Source: Nocardioides silvaticus (GTDB lineage: Bacteria; Actinomycetota; Actinomycetes; Propionibacteriales; Nocardioidaceae). Taken from it: a stretch of 64,000 nt of DNA. The number at the start of each line of letters is the position of its first letter. Within the stretch, counting starts at the first letter, position 1. Below the pieces are notes generated by a model that was not told the DNA's origin, ran no database searches, and saw nothing but the letters and a program-made list of their open reading frames with translations. This document shows positions 36,613-45,005 of the stretch, piece by piece. The translations under genes were made by a program, and so were the position numbers. The stretch lies in contig NZ_QGDD01000003.1 of NCBI RefSeq assembly GCF_003160695.1, positions 62,001-126,000 on the forward strand. The letters are read 5' to 3'.

Positions 36613-37485
36613 TCAGGCCGGAGCGACGTCGACCGACACCTCGAGCCGGGAGTGCCGGGCCTCGGTGAAGATGACGCCCTTGACCGGCGGCACGTCGCCG
36701 TAGTCGCGGCCCCAGGCGACGGTCACGTAGCGGTCGTTCTGCCACTGGTCGTTGGTCGGGTCGAGCGCCAGCCAGTCGTCGTCGCCGAGCCAGACCGCGG
36801 CCCAGGCGTGCGACGCGTCCGCACCGACGACCCGCTCCTTGCCGGGTGCCGGCTCGGTGGCGAGGTAGCCGCTGACGTAGCGCGCGGCGAGGCCGTGGGA
36901 GCGCAGGCACGACAGCGTGAAGTGGGCGAAGTCCTGGCAGACGCCCGCGCGCTTGGCCAGGATCTCGGGCACCGTCGACGTCACGGTGGTCGCGGTGCCG
37001 TCGTACTCGAAGTCGGCGTGGATCCGGTGCATCAGCTCGCCCACCGCCTCGCCGACGGGGCGGCCGGGGAGCAGGGACTCCGCGGCGTACTCCGTCGCGC
37101 CGGGGTGGGACGGCACCGACGCGCTCGGCAGTGCGAGGTCGGTCGCGCGCCAGGCACCCGGCAGGTCCGGCCGGGCCAACGGGAGCAGCCCGTCCCACGG
37201 CCGGTCGAGCAGCCCGCGGTCGACGGTCGGCGTCGCGACCTCGACGTCGCCGGTGCCGACGACGACCAGCTCCCGGTGCGGCTCGACCACCTGGAAGTAG
37301 GTGAGCTCGTTGCCGTAGTAGTCCTCGTCGCGCGCGGTGTCGGCCGGGGCGGGCGTGACCTCGACGCGGTAGTGGCCGACCTGTTGCCACGGCAGCCGGC
37401 GCGGCACCAGGTAGGCGATGCCGAGGCTGTCGGTGACGTCGTCGTCGTAGGTGTAGGTCGTGCGGTGCTCGATCCGGTACCTCAT
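36613..37485 (-). CDS. Transglutaminase-like cysteine protease-fold protein
   Basis: 290 residues. An N-terminal beta domain (MRYRIEHRTTYTYDDDVTD) typical of the bacterial transglutaminase N family precedes the catalytic core: Cys in RAGVCQDFAHFTLSCLRSHG near 175, His in DASHAWAAVWLG near 215 and Asp in LALDPTND near 233. Cytoplasmic; no signal peptide. It sits 67 bases after the ATP-grasp/alpha-E gene, the usual order for this cluster. It may hydrolyse or transfer an isopeptide-type bond made by the ATP-grasp enzyme. Confidence 0.9.
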   Translation of the reverse strand: MRYRIEHRTTYTYDDDVTDSLGIAYLVPRRLPWQQVGHYRVEVTPAPADTARDEDYYGNELTYFQVVEPHRELVVVGTGDVEVATPTVDRGLLDRPWDGLLPLARPDLPGAWRATDLALPSASVPSHPGATEYAAESLLPGRPVGEAVGELMHRIHADFEYDGTATTVTSTVPEILAKRAGVCQDFAHFTLSCLRSHGLAARYVSGYLATEPAPGKERVVGADASHAWAAVWLGDDDWLALDPTNDQWQNDRYVTVAWGRDYGDVPPVKGVIFTEARHSRLEVSVDVAPA

Positions 37486-37552
37486 CTGGGGTCGCCGCGG
37501 CGTTGTTCGTCGGAGGAGCGGAGCGGGGGAGGCGAAGAACGTCGTGGGGTGT

Positions 37553-40051
37553 TCAAGGCACCTCCTCCAGGATCGGCAGTGACCCGAACCGCCGCGGCGC
37601 CGGTCCGGTCGCGAAGTGGAGGTCGGCGACCGCCTCGGCGAGCCGGTCCAGCCGGGCGCCGAGGGAGTCGAGGAACGTGACGAGGTGGGGGCGGTCGACG
37701 CCGCCGATGGCGACCAGCCTGGCGACGTCGGTCTCCTCGAGCTCGGTGACCAGCGCGGCGAGCAACCGCTCCGGGCGGGTCGACCCGGTCGAGGCCGGGA
37801 CGGCGGCGAGGTGCTCGGCGGCACGGGCGAGGCTGAACGCCAGCGACCGCGGGTTGTCCGGGTCCTTCAGCAGGAGGTCGAGGACGCCGGCGGGGCGCAC
37901 GTGGTCGCGGTAGCGGCGGCGGTGGGTCACCGAGCTCTCGGCCGCAGCCAGCACGGCAGCGAGCACCTCGCGGTCGACGTCGAGTCCGTGCCGTTCGGTG
38001 AGGGCCGTGAGCAGGTGCCGCAGCTGCTGGCCCCGCTCGACGTAGCGGCCGACGCTGATCATGTGCCAGCCCGGGTCGCGGATCATGTTGGCGGTGACGC
38101 CGGCCAGCGACAGCACCCCGGTGAGCATCCGGCCCGCCGACTCGGCGGCCTGGTGGCTGCCGGGGTCCTCGGCCATCGTCGCGCGGGCACGGTCGACCAC
38201 GCCGAAGATCCGCCACACGTCGGCCGACCACTGGTCGCGGACCCCGGAGAGCGCATCCCGCAGCGCCTCCACCGACTGGGCCACCGACCCGGTCCGGTCC
38301 ACGTCGAGCAGCAGCGAGCGGAACTCGGCGTCGTAGTCGTGATCACCGTCGCCGGCCTGCGGATGGCGGCCGGCGATCCGGGCGAGCAGACCCATCACGA
38401 TCTGCAGGCTGAGGCCGCCGCCGGTGCGCGGCCGGCTGCGGTAGTCCTCGACCACCACGTGCGCGGCCAGCACCAGCCGCAGCAGGTCCTCGGCGCGCTC
38501 GGCGTACCGGCCGACCCAGAACATGTCCTCCAGCACCCGCGGCACCGTCGCCGGCAGCGACCGGCCGCTGCTGACCGGCAGCACCTCGGCCAGCCCCTGG
38601 TCCGGCTCACCTGCGCCGGACTTCAGCACCCAGACGTCCTTGCTGGCCACGACCCGGTTGCTACCGGCGACGTCGAGCACGTTGCCGAGGCCGCCGAGCA
38701 GGGTGCGGTACGACGAGCCGTAGCGCACCGTGAACGCCCGCACGCTCACCGGTCGCGGGGTGGCGAGGCCGGCGGTCCGGCCGTCGCTCCAGGTCGGGGC
38801 CTGCGACAGAGGAAGCCGCTCCTGCGCCACGTAGAGATGGGGCGCGGCGAGGATCCGCCGGGTGAGGACCTCGGGACGGGTGTCGAGGACCGGCGACGGC
38901 ACGCTGTCGAGGGCGCGCACCGAGAGCTCGTCCAGGTGGTCGAGCACGTGGGCGAGGGCGTCCGGGTCGCCGCACCACCAGGTGGGGACGGTCGGCAGCC
39001 GCAGCGACTCCCCCAGCAGGTGCTCGCAGATCGCCGGCGCGTAGGCGAGCAGGGCCGGATTCTCGAGCACGCCGGCCCCGAGCCCGTTGACGACCCGGAC
39101 CCGGTTGCGTCGTACCGCCTCGGCCAGGCCGGCCACGCCCAGCTGCGAGTCACCGCGCAGCTCCAGCGGGTCGCACCAGGCCGCGTCGACGCGGCGCAGG
39201 ATCACGTCCACCCGCTCGAGCCGGCCCAGCGACTTGAGCAGCACCCAGCCGTCGCGCACGGTCAGGTCGCTGCCCTGCACCAGTGGGAAGCCGAGGTTGG
39301 TGGCGAGCGCTGCCTGGTCGTAGGCGGTCTCGGAGTGGGTGCCCGGCGTCAGCACGACCACCCGTGGGTCGGGCAGCTCGCCGTGCGCGGACTGGAGCAG
39401 CGCGGACCGGAACGCCCAGAGGTACGGCGACACCCGGTGCAGGTCGGCCTCGCGGTAGAGCTCGGGCAGCACCCGGCTGAGCACCTTGCGGTTCTCCAGC
39501 GCGTAGCCCAGCCCGGACGGCGCCTGGGCCCGGTCGCCCAGCACCCGCCACGTGCCCTCGGCGTCGCGGCCGAGGTCGGTCGCGCTGACCACCAGCGGGC
39601 GCGGGTCGTCGCGCGAGCCGTAGGCCATGACCCGCACGAAGCCGGGGTGCGACAGGACCGCTGCGGCCGGGACCACCCCGTCGCGGAGGAGCGTGCGTTC
39701 TCCGTACAGGTCGACGAGGACGGCGTTGAGGAGCTCGGCGCGCTGGGCGAGGCCGACCTCGACCTCGCGCCAGGAGACCGCGTCGACGACGAGCGGCACG
39801 GGGTCGAGCCGCCACGCGGTCGGCCGCTCGCCGGGCCGCGAGTAGGTGACGCCGTCGTCGGACAGGAACCGGACGATCTGGTCGTCGATCCGCTGCAGCT
39901 CCTCGGCGCCGATGCCGGCGACGACCGCGGCCAGCCGCTTCCAGGGCGGGCGCAGCAGCCCGTCCGGTCCGACCACCTCGTCGTACCGGGTCGCGCCGCC
40001 GCCCAGCATCGGCTGGGTCAGCGCAGCGACGTACTCCTGGAGGACCGGCAC
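37553..40051 (-). CDS. Circularly permuted ATP-grasp / alpha-E fusion protein
   Basis: 832 residues from GTG 40051. Residues 1-480 match the circularly permuted type 2 ATP-grasp family (RIDDQIVRFLSDDGVTYSRP, RNRVRVVNGLGAGVLENPAL and the PTWWCGD region), predicted to form amide bonds with ATP. Residues about 510-832 are an alpha-E domain (VPRVLEDMFWVGRYAERAED, YVERGQQLRHLLTALTERHG); the two are separate genes in many bacteria and fused here. Neither the substrate nor the product is known. A short repeat-like sequence encodes ASTGSTRP at about residue 754. Confidence 0.88.
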   Translation of the reverse strand: MPVLQEYVAALTQPMLGGGATRYDEVVGPDGLLRPPWKRLAAVVAGIGAEELQRIDDQIVRFLSDDGVTYSRPGERPTAWRLDPVPLVVDAVSWREVEVGLAQRAELLNAVLVDLYGERTLLRDGVVPAAAVLSHPGFVRVMAYGSRDDPRPLVVSATDLGRDAEGTWRVLGDRAQAPSGLGYALENRKVLSRVLPELYREADLHRVSPYLWAFRSALLQSAHGELPDPRVVVLTPGTHSETAYDQAALATNLGFPLVQGSDLTVRDGWVLLKSLGRLERVDVILRRVDAAWCDPLELRGDSQLGVAGLAEAVRRNRVRVVNGLGAGVLENPALLAYAPAICEHLLGESLRLPTVPTWWCGDPDALAHVLDHLDELSVRALDSVPSPVLDTRPEVLTRRILAAPHLYVAQERLPLSQAPTWSDGRTAGLATPRPVSVRAFTVRYGSSYRTLLGGLGNVLDVAGSNRVVASKDVWVLKSGAGEPDQGLAEVLPVSSGRSLPATVPRVLEDMFWVGRYAERAEDLLRLVLAAHVVVEDYRSRPRTGGGLSLQIVMGLLARIAGRHPQAGDGDHDYDAEFRSLLLDVDRTGSVAQSVEALRDALSGVRDQWSADVWRIFGVVDRARATMAEDPGSHQAAESAGRMLTGVLSLAGVTANMIRDPGWHMISVGRYVERGQQLRHLLTALTERHGLDVDREVLAAVLAAAESSVTHRRRYRDHVRPAGVLDLLLKDPDNPRSLAFSLARAAEHLAAVPASTGSTRPERLLAALVTELEETDVARLVAIGGVDRPHLVTFLDSLGARLDRLAEAVADLHFATGPAPRRFGSLPILEEVP

Positions 40052-40070
40052 GTCCGACCGCCTTCTCCGT

Positions 40071-41126
40071 TCAGCCGGTGAAGGTGAGGAACTCGGAGAA
40101 GTAGTCGGACAGGTAGGACTCCAGCTCCGAGGGGTCCGTCGGGAAGTCCGTGGGGAGGTCCGACAGGTAGTCGGAGTAGTCGGTCGGGAAGTCGGTGAAG
40201 TCCGACGGGAAGTCCGACAGGTCGGTCGGGATGTCGGTCGGAAGGTCCGTCGGCAGGTCCGTCGACGGCGCGTCCGTCGGGCCGTCGGTCGTGGTGTCGG
40301 CGACCTCGAAGGAATCGATCTTCCACTCGTCGTCCTCGACGACCAGGCCGATCGGGACCTCCTCCTCGAAGCCGTCGGCGATCACGCGGAACTGGACGGT
40401 GGCCGTCTCAGCGTCCTCGTCGATCGTCGTCTCGCCGACCTCGTAGTCGAACTCCTCGTCGGTCATGAAGTCGGTCTCGTCGTCGCAGTTCGCGTCCTCC
40501 TCGGCGATGAAGCTCTCGCTGAGCAGGTCGAGGGCCGCCTGGCAGTCATTGTCCTTGATCGCCTGCACGTAGGCCTCGACGACCTCCTCGGGGCCCTCGT
40601 CGGGCAACGAGCCGTTCTCGCCGCTGCTGTCGCGGCCGTTGTCGTCGTCATCGCTGTCGCGCACGAAGATCGCCCACGAGCCGACCGCCAGCACGGCGAC
40701 CAGGACGATCGCGCCCACGATCGCCAGGATGATGAGCAGCTTCCTGTTGCCACCGGAGGAGGGCGGCGGGTAGCCGGGGCTCCCGTAGCCGGGGCCGCCG
40801 GGGCCACCAGGACCGCCGGGGAACGAGGGCTGGGGCACGGCGCCGTACGGCGAACCGGGTGGCGGTCCGGCGGGCGGTCCGGCGGGAGGCGGCGGTCCCG
40901 ACGGAGGACCGGAGGGCGGCGGCGGGCTCGCCGGCGGGAGGCCGCCCTGCCAAGCCGGCTGCTGCTCGAAGCGCGCGGTCGGCTCGGGACCGGCCTGCAC
41001 CACGGTGGCCTCGGACCCACCGGCACCGGGCTGGACGTGATCGGTCCAGGACGCGCCGTCGAACCAGCGCATCGTGCCGTTCTGGTCGGGGTACCAGCCG
41101 GGCTGGCTGGGGGTCTCTCCGGACAC
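40071..41126 (-). CDS. DUF2510 membrane protein with Asp/Pro/Thr repeat tail
   Basis: 351 residues from GTG 41126. DUF2510 module at 8-32 (QPGWYPDQNGTMRWFDGASW), a proline-rich linker, one transmembrane helix near 130-150 (LLIILAIVGAIVLVAVLAVG), a DUF4878-like domain with two cysteines, then a tail of about 65 residues made of repeated (D/S)-(L/F)-PTD units ending in SDY and SEF. The tail is strongly acidic and looks like a flexible wall-spanning or binding segment. It lies just upstream of the ATP-grasp gene (19 bases) and may be co-transcribed with it. Confidence 0.7.
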   Translation of the reverse strand: MSGETPSQPGWYPDQNGTMRWFDGASWTDHVQPGAGGSEATVVQAGPEPTARFEQQPAWQGGLPPASPPPPSGPPSGPPPPAGPPAGPPPGSPYGAVPQPSFPGGPGGPGGPGYGSPGYPPPSSGGNRKLLIILAIVGAIVLVAVLAVGSWAIFVRDSDDDDNGRDSSGENGSLPDEGPEEVVEAYVQAIKDNDCQAALDLLSESFIAEEDANCDDETDFMTDEEFDYEVGETTIDEDAETATVQFRVIADGFEEEVPIGLVVEDDEWKIDSFEVADTTTDGPTDAPSTDLPTDLPTDIPTDLSDFPSDFTDFPTDYSDYLSDLPTDFPTDPSELESYLSDYFSEFLTFTG

Positions 41127-41189
41127 CGGGACTCCTCGAGGATCGGTCAGGGTTGGCTAAACCGTAGCCATCTCGAGCACCGCGGTCGA

Positions 41190-42260
41190 TCAGGCGGGGG
41201 GCGGTTCCTTCTCGAGCATCTCGACGAGCCGGTCGGTGGCCTCCGGCTCGCCCACGCTGACCCGCACTCCCTCCCCCGCGAACGGACGTACGGCGAGCCC
41301 GGCATCGGCCGCCCTCGCGGCGAAGTCGGCGGCGGCGTCGCCGAGGTCGAACCAGACGAAGTTGCCCTGCGGCTCGGGCACCGTCCACCCGGCCGCGGTG
41401 ATGCCCGCGACGAGCCGGTCCCGCTCGCCGACCAGCGCGTCGACCCGGGCGAGCAGCTCCACCTCGTGGGCCAGCGAGGCGACGGCCGCCGCCTGGGCGA
41501 TCGAGGAGACGCCGAACGGCAGCGCCACCGCCCGCAGCGCGCTCGCGACGTCGGCCGCCGCGACGGCGTACCCGACCCGGAGCCCGGCCAGGCCGTAGGC
41601 CTTGGAGAAGGTGCGCAGCAGCACCACGTTGGGGTGGTCGCGCAGCAGCGCCAGGCCGTCGACCGGGTCGGCCATCCGGACGAACTCGAGGTAGGCCTCG
41701 TCGACGACGACCAGCACGTCGTCCCGGACGCCCGCGACGAAGCCGGCGGTCTCGGCGTGCGAGAGCGCCGGACCGGTCGGGTTGTTGGGCGTGCAGAGCA
41801 GGACGACGCGGGTGCGCTCGGTGACGGCGGCGGCCATTGCCGCCAGGTCGTGGCGGCCGTCGGCGGTCACCGGCACCTGGACGCCGGTCGCGCCCGCCGC
41901 GGTGATCGCGATCGGGTAGGCCTCGAACGACCGCCACGCGTGCACCACCTCGTCGCCGGGCCCGCAGTAGGCGGCCAGCAGGTGGTAGATGAGCGCGACC
42001 GACCCGGTGGCGGCGGCGAGCCGGTCGGTCGACACGTCGAGCTTCGTCGAGAGCGCGTCGTACAACGCCGTGCACCCCATGTCGGGGTAGCGGTTCATCG
42101 CCTCCGCGGCCTGCGTCGCCGTGCCCAGCACGCCCGGCAGCGGCGGGTAGGGGTTCTCGTTCGACGAGAGCTTGTAGGTCGTCAGGCCCGGTCGCGCCTC
42201 CGGCGGGCGGCCGGGCACGTAGGGAGGGATCTCGCGGACGTGCGGCAGCGGCTGAACCAT
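41190..42260 (-). CDS. HisC-like PLP aminotransferase
   Basis: 356 residues. Fold-type I aminotransferase of the histidinol-phosphate type: YKLSSNENPYPP near 30, CTPNNPTGP near 165, VVVDEAYLEF near 190, and the PLP lysine in LLRTFSKAYGLAGLRVGYA near 221. In histidine biosynthesis HisC sits in the his operon, but here the gene follows a dimethylargininase-like gene under a GntR-type operator, so a role in breaking down an amino compound is more likely, or it is a second HisC or phenylalanine aminotransferase. The gap between the two genes holds a family B repeat. Confidence 0.82.
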   Translation of the reverse strand: MVQPLPHVREIPPYVPGRPPEARPGLTTYKLSSNENPYPPLPGVLGTATQAAEAMNRYPDMGCTALYDALSTKLDVSTDRLAAATGSVALIYHLLAAYCGPGDEVVHAWRSFEAYPIAITAAGATGVQVPVTADGRHDLAAMAAAVTERTRVVLLCTPNNPTGPALSHAETAGFVAGVRDDVLVVVDEAYLEFVRMADPVDGLALLRDHPNVVLLRTFSKAYGLAGLRVGYAVAAADVASALRAVALPFGVSSIAQAAAVASLAHEVELLARVDALVGERDRLVAGITAAGWTVPEPQGNFVWFDLGDAAADFAARAADAGLAVRPFAGEGVRVSVGEPEATDRLVEMLEKEPPPA

Positions 42261-42270
42261 GAGACCTCCC

Positions 42271-42316
42271 GGTGGTCGAGTAGCCCGAGCCGCTAGGGCG
42301 AGGGCGTATCGAGACC
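42271..42316. repeat. Dispersed repeat, family B
   Basis: GGTGGTCGAGTAGCCCGAGC followed by CGCTAGGGCGAGGGC and GTATCGAGACC fills most of the gap between the DDAH-like and aminotransferase genes, ending directly at the DDAH stop codon (42317-42319). Confidence 0.7.
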
Positions 42317-43237
42317 CTACGCGGCGAAGCCCTCCTCGGCCGGGGGCGCGACCACCCGACCACCGGGCACCGCCTCGAGCTCGCGGCCGAGGGTGATGTC
42401 GAGCGGGTTGGTGAGGCAGCGGATCGAGCCGCCACCGAGGTGGAACTCGGAGACGTCGACGAGCACGACCTCGAAGCCCCAGGCCTCGAGCTGCTCGCGG
42501 ACGCGCGGCGGACAGGCGGGCATCACCACGGTGCGGCCGACGACCACCGAGTTGGCGCACAGCGTGCCGATCGCCTCCTCCTCGGTGATGACCAGCGGCT
42601 CGGGCACGAGTGCCAGCAGCGCCGCGGCGGAGGTGGGCTCGAGCGCGTCGGGGCAGACGATCGCGCGGCGCTCGTCGAGCGGGCAGAACGCGAGGTCGAG
42701 GTGGTACATGCCGGGGTGCGTGATCTTCACGCCGCGGACGGTGACGCCGAGGTCGGCGGCGAGGTGCTTGAGCGCGAGCTCGTCGGTGCGCGGACCGACG
42801 CCGACGACCAGGTCGCCCCCGAACGGGAACGCGTCGCCGGCCTCGAAGTGGGCACCCACGCCCTCGCGCCCGACGTACGACGTCGCGAACCCGTGGGTCT
42901 CGAACCAGCGCTGCGCGCTCGGGGTCTCGTTGCGCCGCTGCGGGAAGCGCATGTGCGACATCACCATCGACCGGCGACCGGCGCCCTCCCACTCGGGGCG
43001 GAGGATCGCGAGACCGAGGTTCATCGCGTAGACCATGTCGGGGCTGTCGGCCCGGCCCGGGACGACGTCGACGGTCGAGCCGAGCGAGCGGAGCGTCTCG
43101 ACCAGGTGCTGCCACTGGGCCGTGGCGAGCTGGGGATCGGGCTGGACGGCAGGGTCCATGAACGGGTTGATCGCGTAGTCCACCCGGAACTGCGACGGCT
43201 CGACCATCGCGTAGTGACGGCCCCACTCCAGCGTCAT
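42317..43237 (-). CDS. Dimethylarginine dimethylaminohydrolase-like amidinohydrolase
   Basis: 306 residues from ATG 43237 with GGGAGTGGGA upstream. Pentein-fold hydrolase: the catalytic His is in GMYHLDLAFCPL near 171 and the catalytic Cys in GGGSIRCLTNPLD near 280; Asp/Glu substrate contacts lie in the N-terminal half (YAINPFMDPAVQPD). It would release an amine or ammonia from a methylated arginine or citrulline-like substrate. It heads a two-gene unit with an aminotransferase and is divergent from a GntR regulator, with a perfect palindrome at 43263-43283. Confidence 0.85.
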   Translation of the reverse strand: MTLEWGRHYAMVEPSQFRVDYAINPFMDPAVQPDPQLATAQWQHLVETLRSLGSTVDVVPGRADSPDMVYAMNLGLAILRPEWEGAGRRSMVMSHMRFPQRRNETPSAQRWFETHGFATSYVGREGVGAHFEAGDAFPFGGDLVVGVGPRTDELALKHLAADLGVTVRGVKITHPGMYHLDLAFCPLDERRAIVCPDALEPTSAAALLALVPEPLVITEEEAIGTLCANSVVVGRTVVMPACPPRVREQLEAWGFEVVLVDVSEFHLGGGSIRCLTNPLDITLGRELEAVPGGRVVAPPAEEGFAA

Positions 43238-43262
43238 TCCCACTCCCTTCGCGTTGCCCGAG

Positions 43263-43283
43263 ATTGTCAGACAATCTGACAAT
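43263..43283. promoter_or_regulatory. GntR-type operator palindrome
   Basis: Perfect inverted repeat ATTGTCAGA (43263-43271) and TCTGACAAT (43275-43283) with spacer CAA, in the divergent region between the DDAH-like gene and the GntR regulator. Size and symmetry suit a FadR-subfamily dimer. Confidence 0.75.
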
Positions 43284-43326
43284 GAGACAGCATACAGGGA
43301 TGCGACCGGTGCGCGACAATAGGGAG

Positions 43327-44010
43327 ATGCCGACCGCTCACCACGAGTTCGACTCCCTCAGCGTCGAGCACGCCTCGACCGTGGAGCGGGTGACCGCGGA
43401 GCTGCGGCGGGCGGTCTTCGAGGGTGAGGTGGAGAGCGGTACGCCGTTGCGCGAGCTCGCGCTCGCCGAGTCGCTCGGGGTGTCCCGCCCCACGGTGCGG
43501 GAAGCCTTGATGGCGCTGGTAGCCGAGGGTCTCGCCACCCGCGAGCCCAACCGCGGGGTCAGTGTCGCGACCCCGCGCGCGGAGTCGGTGCGCGACGTGT
43601 GCGCGGCCCGCTGGGTGCTCGAGGGCGCCGGCGTGCGTGCCTGGCCGGGCGCCACCGACGACGCCCGCAAGCGGGTACGCCAGACGCTCGAGGCCTACAC
43701 GACCGCGGTCCGGAGCGGGCAGGCGTCGTACGAGGAGCTCAACGAGCGACACCTCGCGTTCCACGTCTCCCTCGTCGAGCTCGCCGGCAGCCCGCGCCTG
43801 GTGCAGATGGCCGAGAGCCTGATGGACGAGCTGAAGCTGGCGCTGGCGCAGGTCGACCGGGTCCGCCGCAACGCCCACGACCAGGCCGAGTCCCACGAGC
43901 CGCTGGTGCGGCTGCTCGAGGACGACGACCTCGACGGGGCCTACGAGTTCCTGCGCCGCCACATCGACGACGCGGCCGACGAGATCGTCGAGGCGCTGGC
44001 GCTGACCTGA
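43327..44010 (+). CDS. GntR-family (FadR subfamily) transcriptional regulator
   Basis: 227 residues from ATG 43327. A GACAAT hexamer at 43315-43320 would start transcription at this ATG, so the mRNA may be leaderless. Winged helix at 15-80 (RVTAELRRAVFEGEVESGTP, ESLGVSRPTVREALMALVAE), then an all-helical FCD ligand domain (HLAFHVSLVELAGSPRLVQM, HEPLVRLLEDDDLDGAYEFL) with His and Asp for a metal site. It probably represses itself and the divergent DDAH-like operon through the palindrome at 43263-43283. The ligand may be the substrate of that pathway. Confidence 0.9.
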   Translation: MPTAHHEFDSLSVEHASTVERVTAELRRAVFEGEVESGTPLRELALAESLGVSRPTVREALMALVAEGLATREPNRGVSVATPRAESVRDVCAARWVLEGAGVRAWPGATDDARKRVRQTLEAYTTAVRSGQASYEELNERHLAFHVSLVELAGSPRLVQMAESLMDELKLALAQVDRVRRNAHDQAESHEPLVRLLEDDDLDGAYEFLRRHIDDAADEIVEALALT

Positions 44011-44040
44011 CGCCGATCACACCGCTGGCACACTGGCGGC

Positions 44041-44436
44041 ATGTTCGCGTTCCTCGCCCGCTGGCTCATCACCAGCGTCGCCCTCGCGCTCGCGGCCCAG
44101 GTCATGGACGGGATCTGGTTCGAGGGCCCGGCCAACGGCCAGGCCGAGCTCGAGGAGAAGCTCCTCCCGCTGATCGGGGTCGCGCTGATCGCGACGATCG
44201 TCACCGCGTTCGTGAAGCCGGTGCTGACGATCCTCTCGATCCCCTTCATCCTGCTGACGCTCGGCCTGTTCCTGCTGGTGATCAACGCGCTGATGCTGCT
44301 GCTCACCGCGTGGCTCGCCGACGCGATCGGCGTCGGGTTCCACGTCGACGGCTTCTGGCCGGCGGTCGGCGGCTCGATCATCATCAGCATCACGACCTGG
44401 GTGCTCGACGCCCTGGTCGGGGTCGAGGACGACTAA
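44041..44436 (+). CDS. Phage-holin-4-2 family (YvlD-like) membrane protein
   Basis: 131 residues with four transmembrane segments: ARWLITSVALALAAQVMDG, LIGVALIATIVTAFVKPVLT, LLTLGLFLLVINALMLLLTA and a C-terminal VGGSIIISITTWVLDALVG. The VKPVLTILSIPFILLTLGLF block is the family signature (PF04020). Chromosomal members are not phage genes; their role in the envelope is unclear. It stops 2 bases before the phosphatase start and is likely coupled to it. Confidence 0.88.
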   Translation: MFAFLARWLITSVALALAAQVMDGIWFEGPANGQAELEEKLLPLIGVALIATIVTAFVKPVLTILSIPFILLTLGLFLLVINALMLLLTAWLADAIGVGFHVDGFWPAVGGSIIISITTWVLDALVGVEDD

Positions 44437-44438
44437 CC

Positions 44439-44951
44439 GTGCCGAGCCTCCCGGCGCCCCGCACCCCGGGCGCCTACCGGATCGCCCTGGTCTGCCTCGG
44501 CAACATCTGCCGCTCCCCCATGGCCCACGTCGTGCTCGCCGACCGGGTGGCCGCCGCGGGACTGGACGACCGGGTGACGGTGGTCAGCTCCGGCACCGGG
44601 GACTGGCACATCGGGAACCCGATGGACCGTCGGGCGGCGGCGCTCCTGAGCAGCGAGGGGTACGACCCGTCGGCCCATCGTGCGCAGCAGGTCCGCGCCA
44701 CCTGGTTCGCCGAGTGCGACGTGCTGCTGGCGATGGACAGCACGAACCTGGCCGACCTGCGCGAGCTCGCCGGCGCGGAGCTCGAGCCCGACCGGGTCCG
44801 CCTCTACGGTGAGTTCGACCCCGCCGAGCCCGGAGCCGACGTGCCCGACCCCTACTACGGCGGCGACGACGGCTTCGGGACCGTGCTGGCCATGGTCGAG
44901 CGGACCTCGGGCGTCCTCGTGGACGCACTGGGGGACCTCGATTTGGGGTAA
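44439..44951 (+). CDS. Low-molecular-weight protein-tyrosine phosphatase
   Basis: 170 residues from GTG 44439. The P-loop CLGNICRS near 21-28 (C-X5-R-S) carries the nucleophilic Cys and Arg; the general acid Asp is in DVPDPYYGGDDGF near 134, the usual DPY. It removes phosphate from phosphotyrosine or related small substrates. The gene is coupled to the holin-like gene upstream, and its last codons end just before the operator region of icmF. Confidence 0.92.
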   Translation: MPSLPAPRTPGAYRIALVCLGNICRSPMAHVVLADRVAAAGLDDRVTVVSSGTGDWHIGNPMDRRAAALLSSEGYDPSAHRAQQVRATWFAECDVLLAMDSTNLADLRELAGAELEPDRVRLYGEFDPAEPGADVPDPYYGGDDGFGTVLAMVERTSGVLVDALGDLDLG

Positions 44952-44955
44952 CTAC

Positions 44956-44991
44956 TTGGAAGTCCTACTATTTTGCTAGGACGTCCAACTA
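44956..44991. promoter_or_regulatory. Paired 15-base operator upstream of icmF
   Basis: TTGGAAGTCCTACTA (44956-44970) and TAGGACGTCCAACTA (44977-44991). The two also form an inverted repeat: TTGGAAGTCCTA against TAGGACGTCCAA with one mismatch. The same element is present in three tandem units before bkdABC (31448-31492). It ends 14 bases before the icmF start. Confidence 0.65.
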
Positions 44992-45005
44992 GTTGAGGTG
45001 GATCG

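Noticed and set aside
44952..45005. Cobalamin riboswitch before the B12-dependent mutase
   Set aside because: The 54-base gap is too short for a cobalamin aptamer and instead holds the paired 15-base operator.
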